Source: Trogon surrucura (taxonomy: Eukaryota > Chordata > Aves > Trogoniformes > Trogonidae). From it: a DNA stretch of 64,000 bases. Location of the stretch: positions 13,130,487-13,194,486 of the forward strand of contig CM036622.1 in the NCBI GenBank assembly GCA_020746105.1. The letters are read 5' to 3'. Position numbers and translations under genes: made by a program. A model generated the notes under the pieces. That model ran no database searches. It was not told where the DNA came from and saw only the letters and a list, made by a program, of their open reading frames with translations. Below are positions 25,166 to 38,330 of this stretch, one piece after another. Numbering within the stretch: position 1 is the first letter of the stretch; each line of letters opens with the position of its first letter.

Positions 25166-28100
25166 CAGAAGCTAATAAATTTGAAGAAAAACAAGCAAAA
25201 TCTTACAGATATGAAAATGCAGTTCTTTTCAGTTGTGGGGAAAAGGGAAGATGGTGATGTCTGCTGAAAAGCGTTTTTTTAATTAGAGATCTTCAAAACA
25301 TGCATTCTACACTGATTTTTAGTTTTTTAACCAACTCAAGATGCTGTTTCTGCATTCCAATTGTAATGTACATCTACAGATATATATAGCATCCTGTAAA
25401 AGTCTGACCAAGAACATTGGTATACTTGTGCTTAGTCTGAATTATTAAGGACTTAATTTTATTTTCTAATCATTATAAAATTAAAGAGGAGGGGTGGAAA
25501 GTTGAAAACAATTTACATAGTAAATGTCACTTCTTGAGCCTGCATTTTTAAATGTCAGACTGCATGGGTTAGGAGAATGTGTGCCTCGATATTACAGTCT
25601 TGCCAAGAGCGAGTTCTGCTCTGTCTTGTACAAAATGAAGCATTTAGCCTGTGCTAAACACCTGCAAGTGTTGCTTTTTAGGTAGTCCTTCTCCATGTTG
25701 TCAGCTGGAATTCTTCCAATTGCACCTGAATTTGATGAGAAGCAACATGAAATTCAGTGTTGCTAACTGTATTCGGAGCCAGTATGAAATTAGTCTTCCA
25801 AGGCCAAATCTATCAGATTTAAATCTGATTTATCTACAGCAAAATAGCTGTGTTACACCAAGATTCAGCCAGGCCAGAAATACACAAGTTCAGTTTCACT
25901 TTATCAGAAAACCCAAACCTTAGGCTGTCAGAATTTTAGTTCCAACTTTTACTCCTAATTGAAAGATGTAGACTGTGGAAAAATGTTGGTACAGCTAGCA
26001 TTATACTTCAGAGAGGCCCAAAAGCCGTAAGCAGTCCTGGCCCAGCACTGTTCACGTGGCATTTGCAGTATTACGTAAGTTATATCACAAATGAAGCCTT
26101 TCTGTAGAGTCTCTTTCTCCAGCCAGGTTAACAGAACTGATGGCTGGGGTATTCGTAGCATTTATATTTCCGTTTAGCACATTACAACCTGGAAAGAGGT
26201 GAGAGAACCCAGTTTGGCGTTTTGTCTTCACATAAGCTAGGGCTGACAGGTTTTGTATGTTCAACTCTACAATACATATAACTCTGCTTACTCTGATCCC
26301 ATTCTATCTTGTTAGAAAGGAAGATAATACTTTTTTGGAGTAACGTCCTTTACATAGTATCGGCTTAAAAAATGTTAAAATAGTTGCATTTAGCTAAGTG
26401 ACCATTTAAACGTGTTTGGATTTGAGTGCAGTGCTGTTCCCTTAAAATGGAGGTCACTTTTGTGCATTATTCATACTCAGTCCAGATCTGTATGTACCAT
26501 AAAGCCGTAAAATGAACACAGTCAAGCAGATACTCTGAAGGATGATGTGTAGCTAAAAATCTTTTGGGGACTTTATATGTTGTGTGTTAAAAGAATGCAG
26601 GATAAACACCTGCAAGCAAAGTATCAAAGTCTCTTGTTAACCTAGTGATGATCGTTTCAAAACCAAATATATTACCATATTTTTCTCAGTTGTATTTTCT
26701 TACAGCATTCTTTGCATCCATGATGCAATTTGCTTTTATTAATAGTACATTTTTACAGTGTTTATTTTAGATTATATAGAGGGAGAAGCACCCAAGATCT
26801 GGTGAAGTATTCCAAATAAAACTAATCACAGGTTGACGTTACACCCTTTTTTTTTTTCCTTTATTTTTCCTAAATGTGCTGTAATACAGTTGAACTGTTT
26901 ACATAGCTTTGAACTATGAAAGATGGAGCCAGAACACAAGTGACTATTTAGCTGACTGCCTTTTTTGCTTTTGTTTAGCTCCAGTAATCAATGAGCCAGT
27001 ATGGGTGTGTATGGAGACCTATATCAACGTATTGCTCAGTTTAAAAGAAAATTAATTGGGAAAGGAGCAGTTCACATGAAGATTAGCCATGTAGACACTA
27101 ACAGTGAATTTTTTTTGAACACAAGAAAAAGTTGCATAGTGCCTATCTGAAAATAGAGCATCTCTCTCAGCCTCATCTGTGTTCTTTCAGCCTAAACTCC
27201 CTTCCTCATCAGTTGTACTTGATGTTGTCCATAGCAGCCGTTGGATATTTAATTTCAGAGCCCAGGACCATTCCCGCGATTCTCTGAACACCCTGGCCAG
27301 CTACGGAAGACAACTCTGTTCTCCAGGTATTTTGCCAGCAGCACTTACTGGGGGGCACTGCTGAGCCTGTTGATGCCACCAGAACAGCAGAAGCCTTCAA
27401 AACCTCGCTGCGGGCTGAGCTCAACGGGGGCCAAGCTCTACTGGTAAAGTTGTGGCCCTTCTGCTGTTGGTCGTAGTCTTTTACTCAAGTCAGTAGGATC
27501 ACAGTGTAAGTGCAGTGCTGCAAAATTTCTCCTTTGTCTCAGGTCTTTTGTTTCTTTACCTTCTCTTCACATTCTTATGTTGCTGCAGCAAGCAATACTA
27601 GATTGATGCCCTGCACAATTTCACAAGCTTGCCGATGCAGGCATGGCAAAAGATGCTGCATGAACCAAGCCTTTTTTCGGCTACTTCATATAGCACAGGA
27701 ATATTTTTATAAGACTTCATGGCTGGCTACTGTATTCACTTTTTCCTGTTTTGAAGTTGAAGCAGCAGAGAGAGAGAGATGATTCAGAGTTGCCAGCATG
27801 AAAAATGGAAGTGAGTTCCAAGACTAAAAATTTTAACTCTGGTCTGCTAATGAAATGAACTAATCTGAAAGGACCCAATCCTCCAGTCCTGCAGAGCTTG
27901 AGTTGCCCTTCTGTTTGTACGATTTCCGAGTCTTCATCTGCATCAATGTTATCAGTAACACTGATTTCTACTTGCTGTATGTATTGTTTGCTGCACAGAT
28001 CAAGGAAACTCCTCAATATCCTATGCACGGTATAATAATCTTTCAATAAGCCTTAGCCTACCTAGATTTACACTTGTTTTTATTGAAGGTTCAATATGAA

Positions 28101-30102
28101 TTAATGTTTACAAAAAGGGTGATCATGCAACCATACTAATGGCACAATATGTGCTTGTAATGGCATGTACTTCACTGTGAAATTATTTTATCCCCATATA
28201 GCTAACAGCTGGAATGCTGCTGCTGGAGGATGAGTAGCCCACAAGGTTTTAATACCGTTAGCAAAATTCTAACTAACTGTGAGCAAAATTCTAACTAACC
28301 CATGTGACACTTTATTCATTACAACATTGTTTTGTTCTCTGTAAGAAAAAGACAGTAAAGCCCTTGAGGTTTTCTGGTTATTTCTGTTTCTGGACACTAT
28401 TAAACTTCCCTTTCTGACTCATCACCTCTGTTCTCTGGGTGGCTGTGGAAAGGCAGGGGAGCAAAAAGCAAGAGATTAGAAACAGGGCTTGAGTACAAGA
28501 GCAACAACAAGCCCTCATAGGCTTAGAGGAGGCATCTATTGTAGTCAAGCAAGTTGAAAAGGCAATTAAGAACTTAGAGTTATGGTGAGGAAGAGATATG
28601 CAGCATTGGATGTAAAAAATGTATAAAATAATAATTTTAACCCAGGAGTATGGGCGGCCACAGGATGGCAGGACCTGAGTGTTCTCAGGAGAGGCGGCGC
28701 GGGAGGGTGGCGTGGAAGGAGGCAGCTTGAGCTGGAGTGGGAGTAGCACAACCAGGTAGAGGTTCAGCTGTCAGGAACGCCTCCTGCTATGTCAAGAGCA
28801 TTCCTGCCTTGCTAAGGCACCTGCAGTCTGTAGCAGAGCTTAGTGAATGAGCTCGGGTGTTGCCTTAGTTATCTATTTTCCAGAGAGATAAATGTGAGGG
28901 AGCAGAGGGTCTTCTTGGCTGGATGCAGCGTTGGCCTGTGTGTTGGTGACGGTCTGGGAGAAGGAAAGCAGCAGGGCCAGGAAACAGCGCAGGAACTCAA
29001 AGGCCTGGGCTTTGTTCTCGGGCCCTCAGCTTCCTCCATCAATAAATTGGAGGAAATGACACCTACCTCTTTCTGAAGTAGCAGAAGTAACATACTGTGT
29101 AACTGCAGGGAAAAAAAAGAAACCAACACGAGGCGGGTATGAGCAAAACAAACTGACATATAAATAGTACATCGTGAGAAGGCAGAGCTGCTTGAGTTTG
29201 AATGCCACATGCACTAAGTTTCACTAGATGCTGTTTTACAAAGCGTGCTGATGCCTTCGTAGGTTTTTAGTGGCATGTGCTTAGCAAACAAATGTGCTAC
29301 TGATTGGTGAAGAGGGTTTTGAAATAGAAATCCTATCAGTTGATTAAAAACTAAGTATGTCTGTGTGTGGTTCCAAATCCTGGGGAGTTCAATGTTTTTA
29401 CTGTCTAGGAAGAGAGTAAAAGAAGATTCTGTTACGCTCTTATAATATGGGCTTTATGCTGTGGCTCACAGCAAGAACACTTCTTTTTATCTCAGATGTT
29501 ATTTTATGGATCAAACAAGCTCCTCCCAGAAATCTTAGAAAAAGACCTAGGATTCAGCTGTAGATCTCAGTCTCTGCCCCGAATTCCAAAACTGATGATA
29601 CCCGCTGTGATTTTGATAGGTCCTTAGCCAAATAATGATTAAATTTCTCAAGTCTGAATATGTAACAAAATCTTCAATTATCTTTTTATATAGGGTGCTG
29701 GTGCTGCTATTTGTGCCAGGATTATGGAAAAAAGACAGATTTTCTTTGTATGGAAAAATAACCATCACCTCTTAGACTAGGAATCTGTAATTGTGGAGGT
29801 GGGTAGGGAGCTCCCCAGGAGAGTAAAGGCTGTCCCTCCATTTCGGAGAGCCTCGTGCCTGTGTCAGGGAGCAGTTGGCAAGCTGGCCTGGAAACAGCAT
29901 TTCCTAAACACCCTTCTCTAGGGTGCAGTATTTTGTGCTTATATTTATTTGCACACAGTTTTATAGAACCGTACACTTTAGTCACATCTTTTTCTGAGCC
30001 TTCACAACCGGTATTTAATTTTTTTTTCCTTGGAGAGAGTTGTATTGATTTGCTAACTGAGTGTTTTTCCATCACTCTTTCCAACATGATTTTACTAGCT
30101 AC
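25166..30102. other. Intergenic stretch without a recognised gene
   Basis: Unique sequence of mixed composition. Open frames reach 123 codons (28378-28749 minus), but none shows a recognisable family or a convincing exon structure. AATAAA at 26815 is a possible distal polyadenylation site for the upstream gene. A 22-bp tandem duplication at 28261 is the only repeat noted. Confidence 0.5.
28261..28300. repeat. 22-bp tandem duplication
   Basis: GCAAAATTCTAACTAAC occurs twice at a 22-bp spacing, the second copy at 28283. It is a simple direct duplication in intergenic DNA. Confidence 0.85.
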
Positions 30103-30518
30103 TCATAGAATCACAGAATGGTTTGGATTGGAAGAGACCTTAAAGGTCATCTAGTTCCAACCCCCATGTTGTGGGCAGGGATGCTTTTCTACTAGACCAG
30201 GTGGCTCAAAGCCCCATCCAGCCTGGCCTTGAATGTTTCCAGGGAGAGAGCATGAACAGCTTCTTTGGGCAACCTGTTCCAGTGTCCCACCACCCTCACA
30301 GTGCAGAATTTCCTTCTCTTGCCTCATCTAAATCTACCCTCTTTCAGTTTGAAGCTGTTACGTCTTGTCCTATCCATATACTCCCTGATAAAAAGTCTCT
30401 CCGCTTCTGTAGGCCCCCTTTAAGTACTATAAGGCCGCTATAAGGTCTCCCCAAAGACTTCTCTTCTCCAGGCTGAACAGCTCCAACTCTCTCAGCTTGA
30501 CCTTGTAGGAGAGCTCAC
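30103..30518 (-). mobile_element. CR1 retrotransposon 3' fragment (minus strand)
   Basis: Read on the plus strand, it begins with the reverse complement of the CR1 tail (CATAGAATCACAGAATGG), then TTGGAAGAGACCTTAAAGGT and CCAGCCTGGCCTTGAATGTT. It continues through the region where CR1 usually reads CTTCTCTTCCAGGCTGAACA, ending near CTTGACCTTGTAGG. That spans the 3' UTR and the last part of ORF2, about 415 bp, 5'-truncated. Decayed, no intact frame. Confidence 0.9.
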
Positions 30519-33500
30519 AACTAGTAAGAGCCCAAGTGCCTGAAGAGTACTGGTGATGCCAGCATGTGCCAACACATAGTTTAGGACTGAAAGCCTGGTC
30601 ACTAAAATGCGAGCACAGCTCAACACTGGAGGAGGCTGCACTGGGGGGACGGTATTAACTGAGGAGACCTGTTAGCTCAGGAAGGGGAGGCAGCAGGGAG
30701 ATTAAGGACAGAACTTGGTGTGAGAGATAGGATATATTCAGTCCTGGAGGAGGAATCAGAGACTAAATCCAGCTCCTTCCCCTCCCCTGTGTCACAGGCG
30801 AGACTTCTCAGGCATGACAGTTCAAGATAAAAACTCAATTTTGTATTAGAGATAATTCTCTGTAAGTGATGATCCGTCACATGTGATGGAGCACTCTTGA
30901 CAGCATCTCCTCAGAAGAACTCTGGCAAAAGAAAAATGGCATTTTCTACCCACAGAAAATCTCTGCCACAGCTCAAAGCCCAGAGGAAAACTGCAAGAAC
31001 AATGATGAGATATGAACAGTGCATTTCAGGCTAGTCAGAAGCACAGCAATATGCTTTGCCTACCATAGCCCCATTGCTGAAAGTGGTATGATTCTGGAAG
31101 TAGGACCCTATGTGATAATGTGATACGCAGCTGTACCGATGAAGATACGCAGAACAAGTTGGTGCACTATATGCTCTAAAATCAATCACTTCCACTGTTC
31201 TCATAATCCACATAGAAAAAGATAGCCTCAGTTTCCAAGCAGTGCTATATTTTTTGACGTACTTGCTGTGTCTTGTACAGATGCAAACTAGAAATACAGT
31301 TGATGAATAATGCTGTAATGAGCAACGCTGGAATTGCAGCTTTTGCAAATTGCGTAAGTATATACCATGCAAATGATGTTGATGCAATTCCCCCAAGTGC
31401 CAGATCTCTCTGCACATCAGACCCTTGCACTTAAAATTCTGTTCGTAGACTTTTCATTAGAAGAAACAGGTTAAAATTATCATATGATCTGTGCTGCAAG
31501 TAATAGTACCTATAACACTATAAGAATGGCTTTGTATCGTATTCAAATACTGACGTTTCTAAGTTCTACTGAGCTGTTTCAAATACACATAAGGTAAGTA
31601 AATGGTGAATCAAAGGCTTCAAAATATAGAAATCCTTAAAGGCCAATGGTTTCTCTTTATAATAGCTGGCAGTCGCAGCAACAGGATTTCATTGAGGCCA
31701 ACTTAGTGAGCTCAAGAAGGATATCTTGCAACATACACAGAATCTCAGAGTTACCCTAAACAAGGGATGATTATATGGCATACATCAGAGCCGAAAATAA
31801 TCTCTTCATAATGATTGACAGAACTTTGAGCTATCTGCTGAAACAACTGGTAGTGGCCAATGGCCAACGCTAGCTGCCATGTGATAATTACTGTGGTTTT
31901 GAGTAAAGTTAAAAATATTTCTGTTATACGTTTAGGGCACATGGATTACAATTAGCATTATCATACTGTTAAGAACCAGCCCCTTCCCCGGCATTACTGG
32001 CACTGTGATTTCAGAGCTATTCAGAACAGCACAGTAACACCGAGTCCCACAAACCCCGACTATAAACTGAAATGCAGGTTGTATATCTAAATGGGTTTCC
32101 CAGAGGTGTAGCAAAGTATTCTTGAAATACCTGACATAAAAAGATGTTTTTAGCTTAGCAGAGCTGCTGATGGCTGTTACATAAACCTGGAGAGCCAATT
32201 CAAAAGGCAGAGGACAAAGAAGGACACTCAGCTGGGGCCAGCCAGGTCTGCTTTCAAAGTCCTCGTTGGATTTGTCACCTCATGTGACGATGCTCAGAAA
32301 AACAATTTCTCAAATCTGTTTTTTCTTGCTTAGGCCTGTGATATTTCTGCTGTTTGCCACCAGCAACCTGTTACGCAAAGGTCCTTATCGTCAGCGTATC
32401 AATAAGGCAGCAAGCAGAGATTTACTTGCAATGCTCTGACGGACCCTTCTCGGGGATCCCAGAAATGTGGTTTTGCCCCACCTCTTTTCCTGGTGCTGAC
32501 AGCCTCCAAACTTCGTCACAGTTCCTATCCTCTTCTCCCATGAGTGCTGCCAACCTGGCGGGGGCTGCAGCAAGGTTCAAACCTCCCCACAGAGCAGGTT
32601 CAAGGCAGGATGAAGGAGTCAGAGGTGAAGACCTACAGCTCTGATGAGCTGCTGACGAACTGCAGGACCCAGCAACCGCAGCATTATCAGCCATGAGAAG
32701 GACTGTTCTGCACTATCTGAGAAAGAAAGGGGCCGGGAGCTGACAGTGAAAGGAGTTTTGAAATGGAGGTGAGGGAACCCCACAGTATTAGGGAGCAAAG
32801 GGTCACAGAGAAAGGCCCTTGAAAAACTGGTGCTCTTCAGATGTCCTTCTGTGCCACTGGTCTCACTGTCAGTGTGGACTCTCAGTGAAGGTATGTATCA
32901 AATGACTTGTAATATCTTCAATTACTCTGTAAGGAAGAGTAATAATTTCTGAATAATCGGTGTAGAAAAAGAGCAAATGATGTTTGGAAATGCAAAGAAC
33001 AAGATAAAAAATACTCTTAGAACCATTCTATAAGGGATATAATAAAAGAAACAGAAAGAAAGGAGAGCTATCCCAGTTGTCCATCTGTGGTGTGATGTTG
33101 CATGTGCATACCTCGCACTTAACTATGGTCTAGGGAAAGACAGACCCTAAATGGAATTCTATCACATTCTAAATCTTCCCAGCCAAAATCAATAGCTACA
33201 TACAGATAAGCATATACTGTCAAAATTAGACAACAGCTTTGGCCTGGGTCATTCCTAGTTGTTTCGGACTGAGTATGGAGAAAAAAAAATGAATCCTTTT
33301 GCAGTAATTGGTTCTGCTACTGTACTTATCCCCAATTTTCTGAACTGTCAAGCCTCATTTCTTCTGTTATGTAGATTGACAGTCCTCTCAATAGTAATTC
33401 TCATTATGGTTTGAAGGACACCATGGCCTAGTTTTCTGGGTAAGCACTGAGCGAGGGAAACGTAGCCTGCTATTACTTTGTCCATGGTGTTCTGTAATGC

Positions 33501-36500
33501 TGGTAATGATATTGGGTGCCTTCTCATGCTCTGGCAATTTGCTAGACAGGTCGATTGACAGAGCTGTAATTCATCAGCCATGGGTTTGGGTGTAATAGAC
33601 TGTGGCAAGGTGGCAAGTGTCCCAGTGTAGATGATTCGAGCTGAACAAAACGGGGATTTCAAAGGTCCAGCTGCTGTTTTCGTGTATTTTGATCCAGCCA
33701 CGTGGAATAATAATTCACTCAGGATTACAGAAAGAGGGGATGGGTTGCTGAAGAGAGAGAAGGAACTTCCACTAAGCTATGTGGTAGAAGGCAGGTTTTT
33801 CTCTGTGCTTGTCGGGGGTCTTCTGAAATAATGTCTGTCATAGAATTCTATTAATTCATTACCAATTTGATATGGAAAAAGGTTATATTTACACCAAGCC
33901 TTTTATCCTTTAATTAGATTTTTCTGTTATTGATGCTCTCATAATAAAGGTTATGTTTGAATGGAATTTATATACTTACATGACATTTAAAACTGCACAG
34001 AAACACTGTGTGAAGTCATTGCATGCAAAAGTGCTATTAACTGCATGTCAGCATCCAATAAACCCTCTGCACTGTTCATACTTTTGTAAGATCTTGAAGC
34101 TTATCTGATGTTGTGACATTTTATGGCATTTAAATGTCTCAGCAGTGGGACTTTGTTCTTCTCCTCATGCAGACAGCTCTTCTAAGACTGAAAGAGCTCT
34201 TACATTGCACTAGAAGCAGGAAAGAAGACAAAATGGCCTGGATTGCCAACTATTTCTCAAGTAAATTGTTGTAGTCAGCTGAACTGCAGACACAAGCTGA
34301 AAGCTCAAGACTTTTCCAGTGGCTTGTAGCATGCTGAGGCGATCTGGAGTTGGCAGGAGGCTTGTGCTGAAAACAAAGTTAAATTCAAATTCAGCTGGAA
34401 GGTCTAAAGGGAAGAAGTACGAAACACTGGTCTGATATCGTAAAGACGTATTACCACATACTGGATGATCTGTTGGGAAACTGTTCTCAAAAGCTTCAAA
34501 CTGCCAACTGGTTTCAGACACAACATGAGGGGTTTCTAAAATGAAACCTGACACAAGTGAAAATGGTTTAAAGGGCTGAGAAGCAGCAGGTGCTTGTTTC
34601 ACTAACTGTTTTCCCTGCGGTGCTTCAAGTCCTCATGTCCCAGCAGCGGGCAGGCAGGCAGGCAGCCCAAATCCAGCCCCACCCAGCACAGCAGCTGGCC
34701 CCGCCTGCCACACAAATGGGACCCCGCAAGCTGAGAGAGCAGCCGGAGTGTAGGCAGGTGATGCCCTCTCGGTAATGCCATAAGGGGACCAGGTGCTTCA
34801 CAAGTTGTTACTCTCTTGAGTACTCCGCATTAAGTGTGAAGGCACCCCCACCAACCCAGCAGGTTTTGGCTTAATGTTGTCAGCTGCTGACATATGTGTA
34901 GCTGAAGTGTCTTCTGCCAGATCTTTTACACTCTTGGGTAAGTACATCACCAACCATGTTCATCCCCTACTGCAGAGAGGACTCAGCAGCCGAGGAGCTG
35001 ATAATGGAGAGTACGATAAACCCAAAAGCGTGGCAGCAAGGGTTGCCTTTACTGCTTGTGTGTTTACCTTGGGCTTGCTCAGCCAAGCAAGATGCTCACA
35101 CATGGCACTGACGAAGGGAGGGGACATTGATTCTCAATGGAATAGTAGACAGAGAGAGGGCTGCCCTAACAAAAGGAGCTTCTAATATAGATGCAGAGAC
35201 ATAACAGCATGGTACAGATATGAGCAGACCTTGTTCATAGATCTTGCACATATCAGGTGCATCAGAGGCATTTTGAGGTGAAATCCACTGTGGGCTCTTC
35301 CTAGTGTCAACATCTGAGTCAGCTCACTGCAGAGCTGGCTGTCTCCAGAGACTCATGGAAAATGCTCACACCAGAGGTGGCTCTACCGCTTGTTCTTTTA
35401 CTGAGGCGGGAAACCTCTGACATGGCTTTGGCTTGCAAACAGTGGCCAAGATCCTTCTAAGAAATACAATTTCATATTTTTCCACGAAGCATAAAGTTGT
35501 GCGTGCCAAGTTTTAAGGGAGAAAAATCCAGTTGGTACAGAGGAGATCTCTATACTTCTGACAGTCAAAAGGTGGGCACACCTTTAGGAGAACTGAGCTC
35601 AGCCTCTAAATTGCTTCCCTCGGGAAGCAAATTGCAGATGGAGGAAGAGTTGTTCTGTGCCAGTAACCAGAAGAGAAATGAGATCTCAGCGGTATTGGAG
35701 ACCGAGCTGAGGCTGGCCTGGCCAGGAGTATTTTGAGAGAGAAATGTATTTTTATAGACCTCAAACCATACTGCATTCTTGACTCCAGCTGAACTTACGA
35801 CCAAGTGTCTGTGGGACTGAGTGTAGGTGTGCCAGTGTCCTGGGACATGGCAGGAAAGCTCTTCCTGGTTTATGTGTAATATGTTACTTGGTGTACACCA
35901 CAATCTATTTCTGGCTATCCTGTGGCAAAGCTATGGATTTTCTCTCTGAGGGTACTTCAACAGAAAACTACAGCCAGTCTCACTGGCAGATCTCTATTTA
36001 GAAGGGGCTCAGCTCCAGGTGAGCAAAAGCTGGGCTCACTGCTGCTGGGGCTATAGGTATACCAGAATTCTCAAAATAGAACTGCACCACTAGAAATCAA
36101 GGTTTTTTGGGCTACACTTCTGAGACCCCATCTTTGAAAATGTCAGTCATGATGCAAATAACCATCAGATGTCTTCCCTGGGGTACTTTACTCATGTAAA
36201 ACATCCTGACTTTAGGCACCAACAACTATTTGTATTGCAATTTCTCCACAGATTTTGTGTAAATATTAGTCTGTGGTCCAGGGTGAGGTTATTTCTAAAT
36301 TTACTTCAGTTGGTTTGCCCCTATTTATAACACTCTTGCCACCCTTTCTGAATATTGCCATGCAGCTAAATTTATGATCTCCCTACCCACTGTTTATTCT
36401 GTACCTCTGCAGAAAACAGAAAGGAAACATCACAGCTCCATCTCCCCAGCATGAGGGATGCCACTACGCAGGCTGGGTTGTCTCAGGTCCACTTCACTGA

Positions 36501-37267
36501 AAACTTCTGGCAAGTACCCTTTCAACACATGAGCCAAAAAGGCATTCAGAGGTTTAGCTGGAAACACTTCAGATAATTTGGTCTGCCTAATACCAGTTAA
36601 AAACACCAGTTCACCTAGTGTCTCATGGCTAGATCTTCACCTGCAGCGGGTCTTATCCCTTATCCCTTCCTTCCTAAGAGCTATAAAATGATGAAAATTA
36701 AAAATCAAACTATTTTTGTAGGTTGTTTATCAAAGGCTACTTTTTCTCATTGTAAAACTTGCACTTTATTTTGTTTGAATTTCTCTGCCTTGAGCTTTCA
36801 CTCATTCACGAGATAACAGATCCCACTGCAATCAGAAATCTTTCTTGCAATCTAATCATTCTGAAACATAAATTATATTATGTATCAGACTGATGTGTCT
36901 CACTGAAGTGCATTATCAAGACCTCAAGTCACTCTTTTTTATCATTTTTGATCTCTCAGCATAAATTCTGGTGTTATCGCTATGAAAACATATATAGCAT
37001 TTCAGGAATGACAGGGACATGATCCCTGCTAGTGATACATCACAGCTTTCCTAAGTGTATTTATTGCTGTCAAGTAGTTGAGTGATGAAGATCCATCTGT
37101 ACAAATGACGTCGCCTCACTTTTATTTACACTTCAGTAATGTGTCTTCTGCAAATTGTATCCTTAATTGTATTTTTTTTTCAGATCAGTATAAATTGAAA
37201 GTAACGATCAGGAAGCACATGGCACTCCTCTAGAAATGTTTCTTCAGGATGGTGTCTTCCCATTCAT

Positions 37268-37425
37268 AGTTAATTAGAAATTAATCATTTTAGGAAGTTT
37301 TAATTACTTTAAATTGAAGATATCAGGCATGACGTGGAGTATCGGTAAAAAGTTATCAAGTTATAATTAAAAAGGAAGTTAAGTTTATTTGACATTTTGC
37401 TTAGTAAAGTAATATTAATTGAAAT
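37268..37425. promoter_or_regulatory. Candidate regulatory block: cluster of TAAT/ATTA homeodomain-type cores
   Basis: Within about 155 bp there are TTAATTAG (37270), TTAATCA (37281), TTAATTAC (37300), TATAATTAA (37362) and TATTAATTG (37413), with a TGACGTCG CRE-like site about 160 bp earlier (near 37107). This density is what developmental enhancers often show, but AT-rich DNA gives such motifs by chance. Function is inferred only. Confidence 0.2.
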
Positions 37426-37945
37426 TTTTCAAGTCATCACCCTTTGATGTCTCTTCCCCTTACCTCCCACCCCTCCCAGTTTTGGCCAGTGTAAATAGTA
37501 GATTATGCTTTCTTTTCCAAGACTGCAGAGATCAAGCAGTCTGTGTCTTTACTCCCTTAGAATATTACTGATGCTCTGGCTGGTAGTTTCTGAACAATTC
37601 TTTTACTGTTCCTACATGAGAAGAGGGACCCAAATCCATAATTTTTACTTCAGGGCACTACTACTTCAGCAATAAATGAAGTACTCTGAAACTGATAGAG
37701 ACAGTAACAGCAGCTGTTGTCTTCAGTGTGAAACGGGGGTTTATGCTCAGTGAGCAAAGCACAGGCCAGGGCTTGGGGTTTTGTTGCTGAGCATCATGTG
37801 AGTGTTGATGCTTCCCAGCAGGAAATACGAAACACAACATTGACTCACTTTGGTGTCTACTGCAAAGCCACAAAACTTTATTCTTTGAGTCTCACAAGTC
37901 TCAGGCTTCGCAAAGACTTAAAGTGCTTATGCACTTTTTTATTGT

Positions 37946-37961
37946 AAAAAAAAAAAAAAAA
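37946..37961. repeat. A16 homopolymer
   Basis: Sixteen consecutive A residues, not attached to a recognised retroelement tail. Confidence 0.9.
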
Positions 37962-38100
37962 GAAAAGTATGGTTTGCTCTGAAGAAACTGGTAGAGCTCG
38001 TGCTTGCACAGTACTAGGACACTGAGAAACCTGATGTAACCACCTCAGTGTCTTGGCTACCTCCCTTTACACACCTCTCTACTTAGTTTAAGGATTTATT

Positions 38101-38330
38101 CACAGAATCACAGAATGTTAGGAGTTGGAAGGGACCTCAAAAGATCATCCAGTCCAACCCCCCTGCCAGAGCAGGATCACCCAGAGTAGGTCACACAGGA
38201 ACGTGTCCAGGCGGGTCTTGAATGTCGAGACCCCACAACCTCTCTGGGCAGCCTGTGCCAGTGCTCTGTCACCCTCACAGTGAAAAAGTTTTTTCTAACA
38301 TTTTTGTGGAACCAATTCTTTGTGCTGAAA
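38101..38330 (-). mobile_element. CR1 retrotransposon 3' fragment (minus strand)
   Basis: It starts CACAGAATCACAGAATGTTA, then GGAGTTGGAAGGGACCTCAA, CCAGTCCAACCCCCCTGCCA, a GGAACGTGTCCAGG block and the CTCTGGGCAGCCTGTGCCAG block. Similarity fades near 38330. It closely resembles the 3' part of the longer copy at 40174 and probably belongs to the same or a near subfamily. About 230 bp, no coding capacity. Confidence 0.9.

Larger units (their letters stand above)
30519..38100. other. Long stretch without a recognised gene
   Basis: Mostly unique DNA. GC-richer patches occur at about 32.4-32.7 and 34.6-34.8 kb; the latter holds a short GGCA run near 34650. AT-rich, motif-dense patches occur at 33.84-34.15 and 37.1-37.45 kb. 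Minus-strand frames at 31031-31430, 31932-32198, 33348-33701 and 34210-34602 (up to 130 codons) are open but show no recognisable domain. I see no supported gene. Confidence 0.5.

Noticed and set aside
27717-28046. 109-codon minus-strand frame with an acidic stretch
   Set aside because: No splice signals or recognisable domain; length is within chance expectation.
33348-33701. 117-codon minus-strand frame
   Set aside because: Open but with no recognisable family, splice context or retroelement similarity.
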